A DNA stretch of 64,000 bases from Chloroflexi bacterium HGW-Chloroflexi-2 (GTDB lineage Bacteria > Chloroflexota > Anaerolineae > Anaerolineales > Anaerolineaceae), in assembly GCA_002840735.1 (NCBI GenBank), contig PHBY01000007.1:115890-179889 (forward strand), written 5' to 3'. The translations under genes and the position numbers were made by a program. The notes under the pieces are model-generated. The model did no database searches. It worked only from the letters and a program-made list of their open reading frames with translations, and was not told the origin of the DNA. Position 1 is the stretch's first letter. Every line of letters begins with the position of its first letter. This document shows positions 18,242 to 28,156 of the stretch, piece after piece.

Positions 18242-19477
18242 ATGGAAAATACAACAGAAAATAAAAAGAAATCTCTTTCAGTATTTTGGGATGAGTTTTC
18301 AAGAAGCAACTTCCTGGTAATTTTATTGGCTATTTTTACTGGTATCCTGCTTGGCGGGGTTCTGGTTGCCATCACTACTAACGAAGTTTATGCTGCTTTT
18401 AGAGAGTCAATCTGGTCTGGGTTCGGTGCTGCCTTCAGAACAGCCTGGAATACCTATGTAGCTTTATTTACTGGATCTGTAGGTAATCCAGAAAAAATAA
18501 GATTGGCGTTTGCCAGTGGTGATCAATTAGCCATTCGCCGTGCAATTAACCCATTTTTCGAAAGTCTCGTCCAATCCACACCATATATTTTTGGTGGTTT
18601 GGCTGTTGCTTTAGGTTTTCGAGCGGGCTTATTTAATATCGGTGTGGAAGGTCAAATTTTCATTGGAGCAGCCACTGGTGTTTGGGCAGGTTATGCCATC
18701 AATGGACTCCCTACCATCATTCATATTCCCTTAGCCATGCTTTTCGGTGCTCTGGGAGGTGCACTCTGGGGATTTATCCCGGGTCTTCTTAAGGCTAAAA
18801 CAGGAGCACATGAAGTCATCACAACAATAATGATGAATTACATCGCATTCAGGCTTGTGGATTGGCTCTTAAAATTCCCGATGAAGGATCCAAACGAATT
18901 CACACCAAAAACTCCCTGGATTTTAGAGACTGCCAAATTACCACGACTATTTGATACGCCAATTCGTTTTCATATTGGTTTTTTCATTGCGGTCTTAATG
19001 GCTGTTGCGGTCTACTATCTTTTGTTTAAAACAACCTGGGGATTTGAACTTCGTATGGTTGGATCCAATCCAAATGCTGCCCGGTACGCAGGTGTAAAAA
19101 TTACAAAAACAACGATCCTGGCAATGGTTTTATCGGGGGCTTTAGCGGGTATGGCAGGTGCAAATGAAGTACTTGGAGTGAATTACAGACTGTTACCAGC
19201 ATTCTCAAGTGGATATGGTTTTGATAGTATCGCATTGGCATTATTAGGGAAAACCCACCCCCTGGGAGTAATTCTATCCTCGCTTTTATTTGGTTTCTTA
19301 CGGAATGGAGCCAGATCCATGCAATTAGCAGTTGGTGTACCCATTGATATTGTATCCATATTGCAGGCAGTAATTCTGGCATTTATTGCAGCTCCAGCGA
19401 TTATTCGAACAATTTATCGCTTGAGAGAATCCAAACATGAAGAAGATCTTGTATCCCTGCGCAGCTGGAAAGGATAA
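18242..19477 (+). CDS. Nucleoside ABC transporter permease 1 (YufP/BmpC-like)
   Basis: This 411-residue membrane protein has about ten hydrophobic segments. The conserved family region is FRAGLFNIGVEGQIFIGA, with the coupling loop FKTTWGFELRMVGSNPNAARYAGV and GALAGMAGANEVLG. It forms half of the membrane channel for the BMP-dependent importer. The stop is followed by the second permease start within 7 bases, so translation is tightly linked. It starts at ATG 18242 with AAAGGAA upstream. Confidence 0.93.
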   Translation: MENTTENKKKSLSVFWDEFSRSNFLVILLAIFTGILLGGVLVAITTNEVYAAFRESIWSGFGAAFRTAWNTYVALFTGSVGNPEKIRLAFASGDQLAIRRAINPFFESLVQSTPYIFGGLAVALGFRAGLFNIGVEGQIFIGAATGVWAGYAINGLPTIIHIPLAMLFGALGGALWGFIPGLLKAKTGAHEVITTIMMNYIAFRLVDWLLKFPMKDPNEFTPKTPWILETAKLPRLFDTPIRFHIGFFIAVLMAVAVYYLLFKTTWGFELRMVGSNPNAARYAGVKITKTTILAMVLSGALAGMAGANEVLGVNYRLLPAFSSGYGFDSIALALLGKTHPLGVILSSLLFGFLRNGARSMQLAVGVPIDIVSILQAVILAFIAAPAIIRTIYRLRESKHEEDLVSLRSWKG

Positions 19478-19483
19478 TAAATT

Positions 19484-20773
19484 ATGACTACAACTACAGA
19501 TGCTCAGATTGGACAAAAAAGCCAGGGTATCCTGAAATTAGAACGACGTCGTCGAATTACAATGGGTATTCTATTTTTGGCTGCCGCTGTATTTATCTGG
19601 CTGGTTTTTGCAACAGATGTTGAACCAGGTGTGGAAACAAGATTCATGATGAATCCTGGTGGTGGTTCTGCAGAGGCAGCAGACTGGGTCTTTCCAAGTC
19701 TACTCTATTTGAATATGATTGCTGGAATTCTGAGCCTGCTTGGAGCTTTTCAGATTATTCGAGGTTTTGGCAAGTATACATATGGTGTACTGGCACTCGT
19801 TGCCATTTTGTTCATATTTGGATTCCTGACATGGGCTACCGCTGGTGGTCAAACAAATTTAGCCGGATTGTTAAGAGTGATGGTTGTACGGGCAGTCCCA
19901 CTAACATTGGGCGCTATGTCGGGAATCTTATGCGAACGTGGTGGTATTATCAATATTGCAATTGAAGGTATGATGTTGACATCTGCCTTTATCAGTACTG
20001 TGTTTGCATCTTTATTCAATAGCCTGATTGTTGGTCTTCTGGCAGGAATAATTGCTGGTGGTTTGATGGGTCTTATTCATGGCTGGCTTTCCATTAAATA
20101 TAAGGTCAATCAAATCATTTCCGGAACTGTCATCAATATTTTTGCAACCGGTATAACTTCGTATCTTTCTTCCAGATATATTCAAAAAGTAGAATTCCAA
20201 TATTTAAATGAGCCAGGCATGTTTCCTCAAATTAATGTGCCCGTACTTTCTAAAATTCCATTTATTGGACCGATACTTTTCAGCCACAATATGTATGTTT
20301 TTGCCATGTTTTTCTTTGTGATATTGTTAACCTTCATGCTTTTCAAGACCCGCTGGGGGTTGAGATTGCGCTCTGTTGGTGAACATCCTAAGGCAGCAGA
20401 TACATTGGGAATTAACGTTCATAGAACACAATATATGGCTGTTATTCTGGGTGGTATGATGGCGGGATTTGGTGGTACTTATTTTTCTCTGGGATCTTCT
20501 GGTCGTTTTGATGAAGTCATGACAGCAGGACGAGGGTTTATCGGTCTCGCAGCCATGATTTTTGGCAATTGGCATCCGGTTGGGTCGATGGGTGCAGGTC
20601 TATTATTTGGCTTCTTTGACTCTCTTTCAGCCAAGGCGTCATTATTGCAAGTTCCCATACCGAGTGAATTTATTGGAATGGCGCCCTACCTGGCAACCAT
20701 CATTGTATTAGCAGGTGTAATTGGACGTGGCCATGCTCCTGCTGCTGAGGGTGAACCATACGAAAAAGAGTAA
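19484..20773 (+). CDS. Nucleoside ABC transporter permease 2 (YufQ/BmpD-like)
   Basis: This 429-residue polytopic protein pairs with permease 1. The conserved blocks are CERGGIINIAIEGMML, FKTRWGLRLRSVGEHPKAADTLGI (coupling helix) and GGMMAGFGGTYFSLG. The N-terminus has an extra pair of helices (about residues 30-115) before the core. It ends the transport operon, followed by a hairpin terminator. Confidence 0.93.
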   Translation: MTTTTDAQIGQKSQGILKLERRRRITMGILFLAAAVFIWLVFATDVEPGVETRFMMNPGGGSAEAADWVFPSLLYLNMIAGILSLLGAFQIIRGFGKYTYGVLALVAILFIFGFLTWATAGGQTNLAGLLRVMVVRAVPLTLGAMSGILCERGGIINIAIEGMMLTSAFISTVFASLFNSLIVGLLAGIIAGGLMGLIHGWLSIKYKVNQIISGTVINIFATGITSYLSSRYIQKVEFQYLNEPGMFPQINVPVLSKIPFIGPILFSHNMYVFAMFFFVILLTFMLFKTRWGLRLRSVGEHPKAADTLGINVHRTQYMAVILGGMMAGFGGTYFSLGSSGRFDEVMTAGRGFIGLAAMIFGNWHPVGSMGAGLLFGFFDSLSAKASLLQVPIPSEFIGMAPYLATIIVLAGVIGRGHAPAAEGEPYEKE

Positions 20774-20795
20774 ATTTTAAAAAATATTTAAAGTT

Positions 20796-20826
20796 AAAAA
20801 AAGGACCCTCTACAGGTCCTTTTTTC
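20796..20826. terminator. Bidirectional terminator between convergent genes
   Basis: AAAAAAAGGACC and GGTCCTTTTTT form a stem with A and T runs on either side. It serves both the permease gene and the converging UroD-family gene. Confidence 0.85.
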
Positions 20827-20830
20827 ATTA

Positions 20831-21994
20831 TCAGCCTTTCAAAGGATAATATCCATATTCCTCTACAGCATCTACCATCGCCAGCACATTTTCGGCAGGT
20901 ACCTCATTCATAACTGTATGCACAGTGGCGACCATATATCCCCCACCCTTTCCAAGAATATTCATCACCCTTCTTACTTCTTGTTTGACTTCTTCAGGGG
21001 TACCATGGGGAAGTATTTTCTGGGTATCAATTGCCCCGCAAAAAACAATCCGTTTATCATATTGCTTTTTTAATTCTTCCAGGTTTGACATTTTTCCTGC
21101 AGAAGTCTGGATTGGATTTAAAATATCAACCCCTATCTCAATAAAATCCTCAATTAGATTAAATACATCTCCATCCGTATGGAAAAAGACTTTTGCATTG
21201 GTTTTCTGTTTAATCAATGAAATCATTTCTGCGTGTAATGGTTTCAACATTTTCCGATACATGCGGGGCGAGATTATCAAATTTTCCTGTGTTCCCAGAT
21301 CATCACCAATTTTGATGATGTCAATCAAGTCACCGCATTGATCCAGAAAATGTCCCATATTAGTCATGCAAAGCTTGTTAATTCGGTTCAATAATTCCTG
21401 AGCAAATTCCGGTTCCATCGCCATATTAGATAGAAAAGTCTCCATTCCCTGCAAGCCAATAGCCCTTTCAAATGGAAACATGAGCCAGGGAGTTGCCATA
21501 ATGGCAAATTGATTGTCTGCATGGATTTTCGTAGCCTCTTCCCGAACATGGGAGGTGCGATAAGGATCATCCATATCGGGCCAGGGGTAAGACTCCAGAT
21601 CTTCGATTGTTTTTGCATTTGGCATTGGATGGACGCCAGGATACCAGTTATCAGGTCCAATTTCCATCTGACCATTGCCCCAATCATCAAAAAAAGGAGA
21701 ATGGGGTGATCGGGATTGGTTTCTCTCATAGACCTCTTTCGGGAAACGATCCAGAATACCGCGCACATCGCTGTGGAGACGTACCATCACTCGTTCATCA
21801 GGAAGAGATGTGCCCAATTCTGGCCAATCATAAATGTACTTGTCTTCATTCTCGATACCCAGAATTTTTTTGATTCCACGGTAAGGGTGAATTTTTATCC
21901 CGGTTGCATTACTCACACCGATGATGATCGGCACTCTGTCTGGTGTCTCATAATTCAGGACAGCCTGAACTCTTTCTCTGGAAGTCATTGCCAT
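20831..21994 (-). CDS. Uroporphyrinogen decarboxylase (UroD/MtaA) family protein
   Basis: From ATG 21994 (AAAGGG 8 bases upstream) the product has 387 residues. It has the UroD-like TIM-barrel pattern: TSRERVQAVLNYETPDRVPI at the start, KVFFHTDGDVFNLIEDFIEIGVDILNPIQ, VFCGAIDTQKILPHGTPEEV and a GGGYMVATVHTV end. The HTDG and CGAID blocks are closer to the corrinoid methyltransferase-like (MtaA/CmuA) branch than to true HemE. A methyl-transfer or demethylase-related role is therefore more likely than haem synthesis, but this is inference. No corrinoid protein gene is adjacent. Confidence 0.83.
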   Translation of the reverse strand: MAMTSRERVQAVLNYETPDRVPIIIGVSNATGIKIHPYRGIKKILGIENEDKYIYDWPELGTSLPDERVMVRLHSDVRGILDRFPKEVYERNQSRSPHSPFFDDWGNGQMEIGPDNWYPGVHPMPNAKTIEDLESYPWPDMDDPYRTSHVREEATKIHADNQFAIMATPWLMFPFERAIGLQGMETFLSNMAMEPEFAQELLNRINKLCMTNMGHFLDQCGDLIDIIKIGDDLGTQENLIISPRMYRKMLKPLHAEMISLIKQKTNAKVFFHTDGDVFNLIEDFIEIGVDILNPIQTSAGKMSNLEELKKQYDKRIVFCGAIDTQKILPHGTPEEVKQEVRRVMNILGKGGGYMVATVHTVMNEVPAENVLAMVDAVEEYGYYPLKG

Positions 21995-22140
21995 ATTCAA
22001 TTTCCCTTTCACTTTATTAATATTGTACATGAAAAGCCATAGATCGATTATTTTGAAACTTAATCTAAAAATCTGTGTAAATATTATAGTAGAATCGATA
22101 TTTGTAAAATCAAATTCCATCAATGAAATGAGTTCCTGAT

Positions 22141-23055
22141 ATGAACACAATTGAAGTAAATAATATTTCTAAAACTTTTGGGTCGCAAAAAGCCTTGGAC
22201 GAGGTTTCTTTCGAAGTAAAACCGGGAGAGATCTTTGGTCTTTTAGGTCCAAATGGTGCCGGAAAAACCACCTGTATTCGCATTGTCCTGGATATTTTTA
22301 AACCAGATAGTGGTTCAGTAAAGCTTTTTGGCAATGGCATGAGCGAGGAGAAAAAGGATCAGATCGGATATTTACCAGAGGAAAGAGGACTGTACCAGGA
22401 TATCAACCTTGAAGAATGTTTGAATTACCTGGCATCATTAAAAGGTTTATCATCTTCTGAAAGTCATAAAAGGATTAATGAGTATTTGATCCGGTTCAAT
22501 CTGGACGAGCACAAGAAGAAAAAAGTTAAAGAATTGAGTAAAGGCATGCAACAGAAAGCACAATTAATCACAACGCTTGTTCATGATCCCAAACTAATTA
22601 TCATTGATGAACCTTTCTCAGCATTAGACCCTTTAAACACCCAAATGGTCAAAGATATTCTACGCGAGCAAAGGGATTTGGGGAAAACGATTGTCATGTG
22701 TACACATCAGATGCATCAGGTTGAAGAACTATGTGATCGTCTGGTTTTGATCAATCAAGGAAAATCTGTACTGTACGGAGCTTTGAGCGAAGTGCAGAAG
22801 AACTATGCTGGTCATGCGATCCATGTTCGAACAGAAGATCAAATTCCTGCTTCTTTGCCCGGGATGAATAAATTTAAAAGATTGGAAAACCATCATCATT
22901 ATCAGATTGATCTGGATTCACAAGTCTCACCTCAAGATTTCCTTAAAACATTGGTAGCTGCGAATATCAAAATTAACCAATTTGAAATTGCGATGCCCAC
23001 TTTGGATGAGATATTTATTCAAGTTGTTACGGAATCAGGGATGAAATATGAATAA
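22141..23055 (+). CDS. ABC-2 type exporter, ATP-binding subunit (NatA-like)
   Basis: This 304-residue ATPase has Walker A GPNGAGKT (about residues 37-44), signature ELSKGMQQKAQL, Walker B LIIIDEPFSALDP and a switch histidine in CTHQMHQ. The C-terminal 80 residues form the DUF4162-type extension usual for NatA-like exporters. The stop overlaps the start of the next permease by 8 bases. The cargo is unknown; sodium, drugs or peptides are exported by relatives. Confidence 0.92.
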   Translation: MNTIEVNNISKTFGSQKALDEVSFEVKPGEIFGLLGPNGAGKTTCIRIVLDIFKPDSGSVKLFGNGMSEEKKDQIGYLPEERGLYQDINLEECLNYLASLKGLSSSESHKRINEYLIRFNLDEHKKKKVKELSKGMQQKAQLITTLVHDPKLIIIDEPFSALDPLNTQMVKDILREQRDLGKTIVMCTHQMHQVEELCDRLVLINQGKSVLYGALSEVQKNYAGHAIHVRTEDQIPASLPGMNKFKRLENHHHYQIDLDSQVSPQDFLKTLVAANIKINQFEIAMPTLDEIFIQVVTESGMKYE

Positions 23056-24253
23056 AACCTGGCTTGTGATTAAACATGAATATTGGAAACAAGTCAAAAA
23101 GAAACGCTTTATTTTAGCAATTTTGTCATTGCCGTTTTTTATTTTACTAATGGTGGCAATTGGCTTCTTATCAGTGATTTTCCAATATAATGATTCACCC
23201 GTTGGCTACATCGACCGCAGCAGCTTACTGGATAATCCAATTGAATATAAGGCTGAAGCACCAATTGGCTTAATGAAACCGATTGAATTTATTCGGTACA
23301 CGGATGAATCTGAAGCCGAATCAGCATTACAAAACAATATTATTCAAGCTTTATATGTCATAGATAAAAATTTTATTGAAACCAGCGAAATCAAAGTTAT
23401 CGCAAATAAAGCACCTGATTCGAGTGTAAATGGCGAATTTTATACTTTCCTTAAATTGAATGTTCTTAAAGATTTACCCGAAGAGATATCATCTCGGCTG
23501 ATGGAAGGTGCTAGTTTTGAAGTTAAATCAACAGGAGAACAAACATCCGCCAATGAAGATAATGTATTAGTTTTTATATTACCCTTTCTGGTCGGATTCT
23601 TATTCATCATGGCCGTCAACTTCAGTGGAGGGTACCTCCTTCAATCGGTGGTGGAGGAAAAAGAAAATCGCACCATGGAAATTATGGTTACATCGATTTC
23701 TCCAACCCAATTGATGACCGCGAAAGTTATTGGTAATTTAAGTGTCGGATTAACCCAATTAGTTGTCTGGATCCTATTTGGAATCATTGGAATTTTCTCT
23801 CTATTTCGCATATTTCCTGATTTGCAATCCACAAAAATTGATTTTTCTTTCCTTCTGTTGACGATCATGGTATTTATACCTGCATTTGTGATGATAGCAG
23901 CAATGATGGCCGCATTAGGAGCAACAACAACGGAAACCAAAGAAGCGCAGCAAATAGCTGGTATTTTTACAATTCCTATGGTGTTACCGTATTGGTTTAT
24001 GCAGGTATTAATTGAAAAACCAAATAGTCCATTATCCTTATTCTTCAGTTTATTTCCATTTACAGCCCCTGTAAGTTTACCAATGAGAGCTGCTTTTTCT
24101 ACTATTCCCGCCTGGCAAATAATCATCACGATAGCGCTATTGATTATATTTGCAATTGCGGCACTTTGGTTTGCAGGAAGAGCATTCCGATTGGGGATGT
24201 TACGCTATGGCAAAAAACTTTCCTTAATAGAAATCTTCACACAAAGGCCATAA
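23048..24253 (+). CDS. ABC-2 type exporter permease 1 (NatB-like)
   Basis: This 401-residue protein has a short basic N-terminus (HEYWKQVKKKRF), one membrane helix, an extracellular domain of about 130 residues and then five to six helices (from about residue 178). The cytoplasmic loop EEKENRTMEIMVTSISPTQLMTAK is the usual NatB/ABC2 coupling motif. It overlaps the ATPase gene and is followed one base after its stop by a second, similar permease, suggesting a heterodimeric channel. Confidence 0.88.
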   Translation: MNKTWLVIKHEYWKQVKKKRFILAILSLPFFILLMVAIGFLSVIFQYNDSPVGYIDRSSLLDNPIEYKAEAPIGLMKPIEFIRYTDESEAESALQNNIIQALYVIDKNFIETSEIKVIANKAPDSSVNGEFYTFLKLNVLKDLPEEISSRLMEGASFEVKSTGEQTSANEDNVLVFILPFLVGFLFIMAVNFSGGYLLQSVVEEKENRTMEIMVTSISPTQLMTAKVIGNLSVGLTQLVVWILFGIIGIFSLFRIFPDLQSTKIDFSFLLLTIMVFIPAFVMIAAMMAALGATTTETKEAQQIAGIFTIPMVLPYWFMQVLIEKPNSPLSLFFSLFPFTAPVSLPMRAAFSTIPAWQIIITIALLIIFAIAALWFAGRAFRLGMLRYGKKLSLIEIFTQRP

Positions 24254-24254
24254 A

Positions 24255-25487
24255 ATGAAAAAAACCTTAATCGTACTTAAAAATGAATTGCTAACAACAA
24301 TTAAAAGGAAATCCTTCATCTTGACTTTACTCTTGCTACCGTTGATCGGGTTGATTTTTACACTCGTTGTAGGTAACAGAGATCAAACCTCCGGGATAAC
24401 CAGCTTAATTTCCAAATTGACAACCACAGAAGAGGAAAAATTATCGATTGGATTATTGGATGATACGCGAAATATTACAAAAATCCCTGATGAGCTTAAG
24501 GATCAAATCAAGTTATATACCACCAAGGAATCCGCCAATATCGATTTAGGTTCAGGCTTTATCAAAGCTTTTTATTTCATTCCTGAGGATTATGTTCAAA
24601 AAGGTGAGATCGTCGTCTATCGACCGGATTTTAATCCCCTGAGTGCTGGCAATGACAATTACCTGATTGAAACGTTGATTAATTCAGCCTTGTTATCCGA
24701 AAATCCAGAAATCATGAACCTGGTGAGTACAGCACCCAAATTTAAAACCGAGTTATTATCCCCTGAACCTCAGCGAGACCCAGGACATCAATTGACATTC
24801 TTTCTACCCTATATCGTAACTTTCCTATTCTATATTGTGATATTAGGCAGTTCGAGCATGATGTTAAATAGTATTACCAATGAAAAATCTAACCGGGTAA
24901 TCGAAATATTATTGACTTCGATCACCCCAATGCAATTATTAAGTGGAAAAATTGTGGCTTTAGGATTGGTTGGATTACTTCAAACCATTGTCTGGAGTGG
25001 AACCGGTTTATTTATTCTCCGGTTGAGTGGAAGAAGTTTTGCATTACCTATTGAATTTCAATTACCGACCTCTATTCTGGTTTGGGGAATTATATTCTTT
25101 ATTCTGGGATATATATTGTATGCAAGTTTAATGGCAGGTGTTGGTGCTTTAGTTTCCAACTTAAAAGAGGCATCACAGGCTACCACTATTTTAGTTATAC
25201 CAATGGTAATTCCTCTGGTATTGTTAGCACCTGTCATTCAAAATCCGAATGGGGCATTGGCAATCTTTCTAAGTCTGTTTCCTTTTACATCCCCTGTCTC
25301 CATGATGACAAGATTATCAGCAGGGAATGTTCCATTCTGGCAGATATTACTTGCCATCATATTGTTATTAGTTTCTGCTTACTGGATCGTTCGATCGGTA
25401 TCGAGTTTCTTCAGGGCGCAATACTTATTATCCGGTAAGGAATTCAAGATTAAATATTTTATTGATGCTATGCTTGGAAAATCATAG
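24255..25487 (+). CDS. ABC-2 type exporter permease 2 (NatB-like)
   Basis: This 410-residue paralogue of the preceding permease has the same topology: the N-terminal KNELLTTIKRKSF helix, an extracellular domain and a C-terminal six-helix core. The coupling loop NEKSNRVIEILLTSITPMQLLSGK matches its partner. Both permeases share the ending FPFT.PVS..MR.S/AA..P.WQI. They are probably ancient duplicates that now pair. Confidence 0.88.
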   Translation: MKKTLIVLKNELLTTIKRKSFILTLLLLPLIGLIFTLVVGNRDQTSGITSLISKLTTTEEEKLSIGLLDDTRNITKIPDELKDQIKLYTTKESANIDLGSGFIKAFYFIPEDYVQKGEIVVYRPDFNPLSAGNDNYLIETLINSALLSENPEIMNLVSTAPKFKTELLSPEPQRDPGHQLTFFLPYIVTFLFYIVILGSSSMMLNSITNEKSNRVIEILLTSITPMQLLSGKIVALGLVGLLQTIVWSGTGLFILRLSGRSFALPIEFQLPTSILVWGIIFFILGYILYASLMAGVGALVSNLKEASQATTILVIPMVIPLVLLAPVIQNPNGALAIFLSLFPFTSPVSMMTRLSAGNVPFWQILLAIILLLVSAYWIVRSVSSFFRAQYLLSGKEFKIKYFIDAMLGKS

Positions 25488-25544
25488 AACAATAATTACA
25501 GAGATATATTTATGTTTTTGTAGTATGTTTTTTTGTGGTTTTCC

Positions 25545-25573
25545 TTGCTTGTTAATTTTCCACATGATATAAT
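25545..25573 (+). promoter_or_regulatory. rho promoter
   Basis: TTGCTT (25545-25550), a 17-bp spacer and TATAAT (25568-25573). This leaves an AT-rich leader of about 150 bases before rho. Rho autoregulates through its leader in other bacteria; I see no obvious terminator hairpin here. Confidence 0.65.
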
Positions 25574-25729
25574 TTTTTTATTCAGAAAGACGAACAGATA
25601 GAATTTCACTTCCCAATAAACAATCCATTTTTGATCTATTGTGAACTTCATGAAGGATATCCTTGCACGAATTCTTTTTATTTGATCCAAAATTTTACAG
25701 ACATTTAACCTTTTTATAAAGGAAACCTT

Positions 25730-27013
25730 ATGATTAATGTACCTGATCTTGAAAAAAGTTCTCTGGCAGAATTAAGAAAAATTGCAAAAGAATTAAATGT
25801 TATCAATTCAAACCGACTCAAAAGAGAAAATTTGATTGTGCGTATTGCCCAACATTCTACAGAGGCAAACGAAGAAGGCGAAGAAGTCCGCGGTGGTATC
25901 CTGGAAGTTATGCCTGAAGGTATCGGTTTTCTAAGACAGAATTACAAACTTGGAAAAGATGATGTCTATGTATCACAGGCTCAAATCCGAAGGTATAACC
26001 TGAGAAGTGGTGATCTTGTGATTGGATTCGCTCGACCACCACGTGAATCTGAACGTCATTTTGGAATGGTTAAAGTTGACTTTATCAACGGTATTGACGT
26101 TGAGAGTGCAAGTGAACGGCAGCATTTTGATTCTTTGACCCCAATTTTTCCCGATCAACGTTTCGATCTGGAAACAAACCCCAAGGTTTTATCGACCAGG
26201 GTTATCGACATGATTGCACCCATCGGACGAGGTCAGCGTGCCATGATTGTTTCCCCGCCAAAGGCGGGAAAAACAACCATCATCAAAGAATTATGTAATG
26301 CAATAACCGCCAACAACCCGGGCACCTATGTCACTCTGGTTCTTATCGGTGAGAGACCAGAAGAGGTCACAGATATGGATCGCTCGGTAGATGCCGAAGT
26401 GGTCGCATCAACATTCGATGAACCTGTAACCGCCCATGTCAGAACAGCTGAGATCGCCTTAAGTCGCGCAAAAAGATTGGTAGAGTTAGGAAAAGATGTA
26501 GTGATTTTGATGGATTCACTCACCCGTCTTGCCCGAGCATATAATATGTCAGTAACCCCCTCCGGTAGAACACTTTCTGGTGGAATGGATCCCTCAGCTT
26601 TGTATCCACCTAAACGATTTTATGGTGCGGCTCGTAATATTGAAGAAGGTGGATCACTCACCATCATCGCAACTGCACTGGTAGATACCGGATCTCGACT
26701 GGATGACGTTGTATATGAAGAATTCAAAGGTACTGGAAATATGGAATTACATCTTTCCAGGCGTTTGCAGGAACGCCGGATATTCCCGGCCATTGACATC
26801 GAAAAATCTTCGACCAGACGCGAAGACCTTTTAATGAGCCCGGATGTTCTTCAGAGAGTCTGGGTAATGCGCCGCATGTACTTACAAATGATCTCTAATC
26901 CCCCTCAAGGGGCAGGTATGGATATCTCCGTAGCATCCGAAGCTATTCTACAACGCTTGTCAAAAACGAAAAATAATGTAGAATTCCTGGAGAGTCTAAC
27001 GGAGGCTACGTGA
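25730..27013 (+). CDS. rho: Transcription termination factor Rho
   Basis: This is a hexameric RNA helicase that ends transcription of untranslated RNA. The 427-residue protein has the N-terminal Rho_N helical domain (SLAELRKIAKELNV), the cold-shock-like RNA-binding domain (GILEVMPEGIGFLRQ...DVYVSQAQIRRYNLRSGD) and a RecA-like ATPase with PIGRGQRAMIVSPPKAGKT, VVILMDSLTRLARAYN and GGMDPSALYPPKRFYGAARNIEEGGSLTI. Length is normal and there is no large insertion. Its stop overlaps the start of the following peptidase gene (GTGA). Confidence 0.98.
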   Translation: MINVPDLEKSSLAELRKIAKELNVINSNRLKRENLIVRIAQHSTEANEEGEEVRGGILEVMPEGIGFLRQNYKLGKDDVYVSQAQIRRYNLRSGDLVIGFARPPRESERHFGMVKVDFINGIDVESASERQHFDSLTPIFPDQRFDLETNPKVLSTRVIDMIAPIGRGQRAMIVSPPKAGKTTIIKELCNAITANNPGTYVTLVLIGERPEEVTDMDRSVDAEVVASTFDEPVTAHVRTAEIALSRAKRLVELGKDVVILMDSLTRLARAYNMSVTPSGRTLSGGMDPSALYPPKRFYGAARNIEEGGSLTIIATALVDTGSRLDDVVYEEFKGTGNMELHLSRRLQERRIFPAIDIEKSSTRREDLLMSPDVLQRVWVMRRMYLQMISNPPQGAGMDISVASEAILQRLSKTKNNVEFLESLTEAT

Positions 27014-28092
27014 ATTTAGGTAAAAAACAAGAAATAAACAAGCAACAAGTAAACACAAATAAAACAATATCGATCATATTTTGGGGGCTGGCATCTCTGA
27101 TGATAGCCCTCTTGGTTTTTGTTGCAATACAATTTTTCAAACCGAATCAGACAGCATGGACACCGGATACGGGTAGTGTTTCAGCGAGTACATCTGATTC
27201 TGCCCCTGCTTCACTTCCTGATTTTGAATCAGTAGATAATGATTTTGCTGTTATTCGGTATGCGAATCCCGTGACGATTATTCCGACCAGAGCAAGAACC
27301 GAAGCAACAACCTATACGATCGAATCAGGTGATTCAGTGTTTGGTATTGCAACATTTTTCAACCTGACTCCAGAAACGATATTATGGGCGAATAAAGATA
27401 CGATGAATGATGACCCCCATATGATTTCTGTTGGAAATGAATTACGGATACCACCAACCGATGGCGTTTATTATGAATGGCAAAAAGGGGACACCTTAGA
27501 ATCGGTAGCCGGACAATTTAAGGTAAATGTTGATGCAATTCTGGATTGGACCCCCAACAGAATTGACCGTACCGACCCGGTAATCACTCCAGGCACATAT
27601 GTTATGATACCGGGGGGTAAACGGGAATTTCAACAATGGGTTGTTCCCACCATTCCGAGAGGCCCCGCTGGTGTAAACAGCAGTATTCCAGGTGCATGTG
27701 ATACTTCTGCAGGTGGTGCTTATGGTACCGGTACTTTCATCTGGCCAGCGAATAACCAGTTCATCTCAGGTAATGATTACTGGTCTGGGCACCTTGCAAT
27801 CGATATAGGTGCCATGACCGGAGATAATGTGTACGCGTCTGATAGCGGCGTGGTTGTGTATGCTGGCGGCATCAGTGGCGGCTACGGAAATATGATCATG
27901 ATTGACCATGGAAATGGCTACCAGACATTGTATGCCCATTTGAGTGCTATTAATGTCCGCTGTGGATCCAGTGTTTATCAGGGATCTGTAATTGGAGCCG
28001 CCGGTAGCACCGGAAATTCCACCGGTCCTCATCTTCATTTTGAAGTCAGATTTATGGGTGGTTTCTTAAACCCTCATTATGTATTGCCGTAA
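27010..28092 (+). CDS. LysM-containing M23 metallopeptidase, membrane-anchored
   Basis: This 360-residue protein starts at GTG 27010, overlapping the rho stop. It has one transmembrane helix (about 20-42), a linker, two LysM repeats (about 98-145, YTIESGDSVFGIATFFN; about 150-198) and a C-terminal M23 (LytM) domain (about 245-355). The zinc ligands appear in GHLAIDIG (His/Asp) and the HLHFE motif, so it should be an active peptidoglycan endopeptidase. LysM binds glycan. It is a paralogue of the protein at 31594-32775. Confidence 0.92.
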   Translation: MNLGKKQEINKQQVNTNKTISIIFWGLASLMIALLVFVAIQFFKPNQTAWTPDTGSVSASTSDSAPASLPDFESVDNDFAVIRYANPVTIIPTRARTEATTYTIESGDSVFGIATFFNLTPETILWANKDTMNDDPHMISVGNELRIPPTDGVYYEWQKGDTLESVAGQFKVNVDAILDWTPNRIDRTDPVITPGTYVMIPGGKREFQQWVVPTIPRGPAGVNSSIPGACDTSAGGAYGTGTFIWPANNQFISGNDYWSGHLAIDIGAMTGDNVYASDSGVVVYAGGISGGYGNMIMIDHGNGYQTLYAHLSAINVRCGSSVYQGSVIGAAGSTGNSTGPHLHFEVRFMGGFLNPHYVLP

Positions 28093-28099
28093 AATTTAC

Positions 28100-28156
28100 T
28101 TATGAAATAAAACACGTTTCTGTTGAAATCAAACAGAAACGTGTTTTATTTCATAA
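28100..28156. terminator. Bidirectional terminator with 25-bp perfect stem
   Basis: The two 25-base arms (28100-28124 and 28132-28156) are perfect inverted repeats around a 7-base loop. T-rich sequence lies on both outer sides of the GC part. The right arm includes the priA stop codon. It serves the convergent peptidase and priA genes. Confidence 0.85.

Noticed and set aside
20831..21994. Naming the UroD-family gene hemE
   Set aside because: The HTDG and CGAID blocks fit the MtaA/CmuA-like branch better and no haem genes are near.
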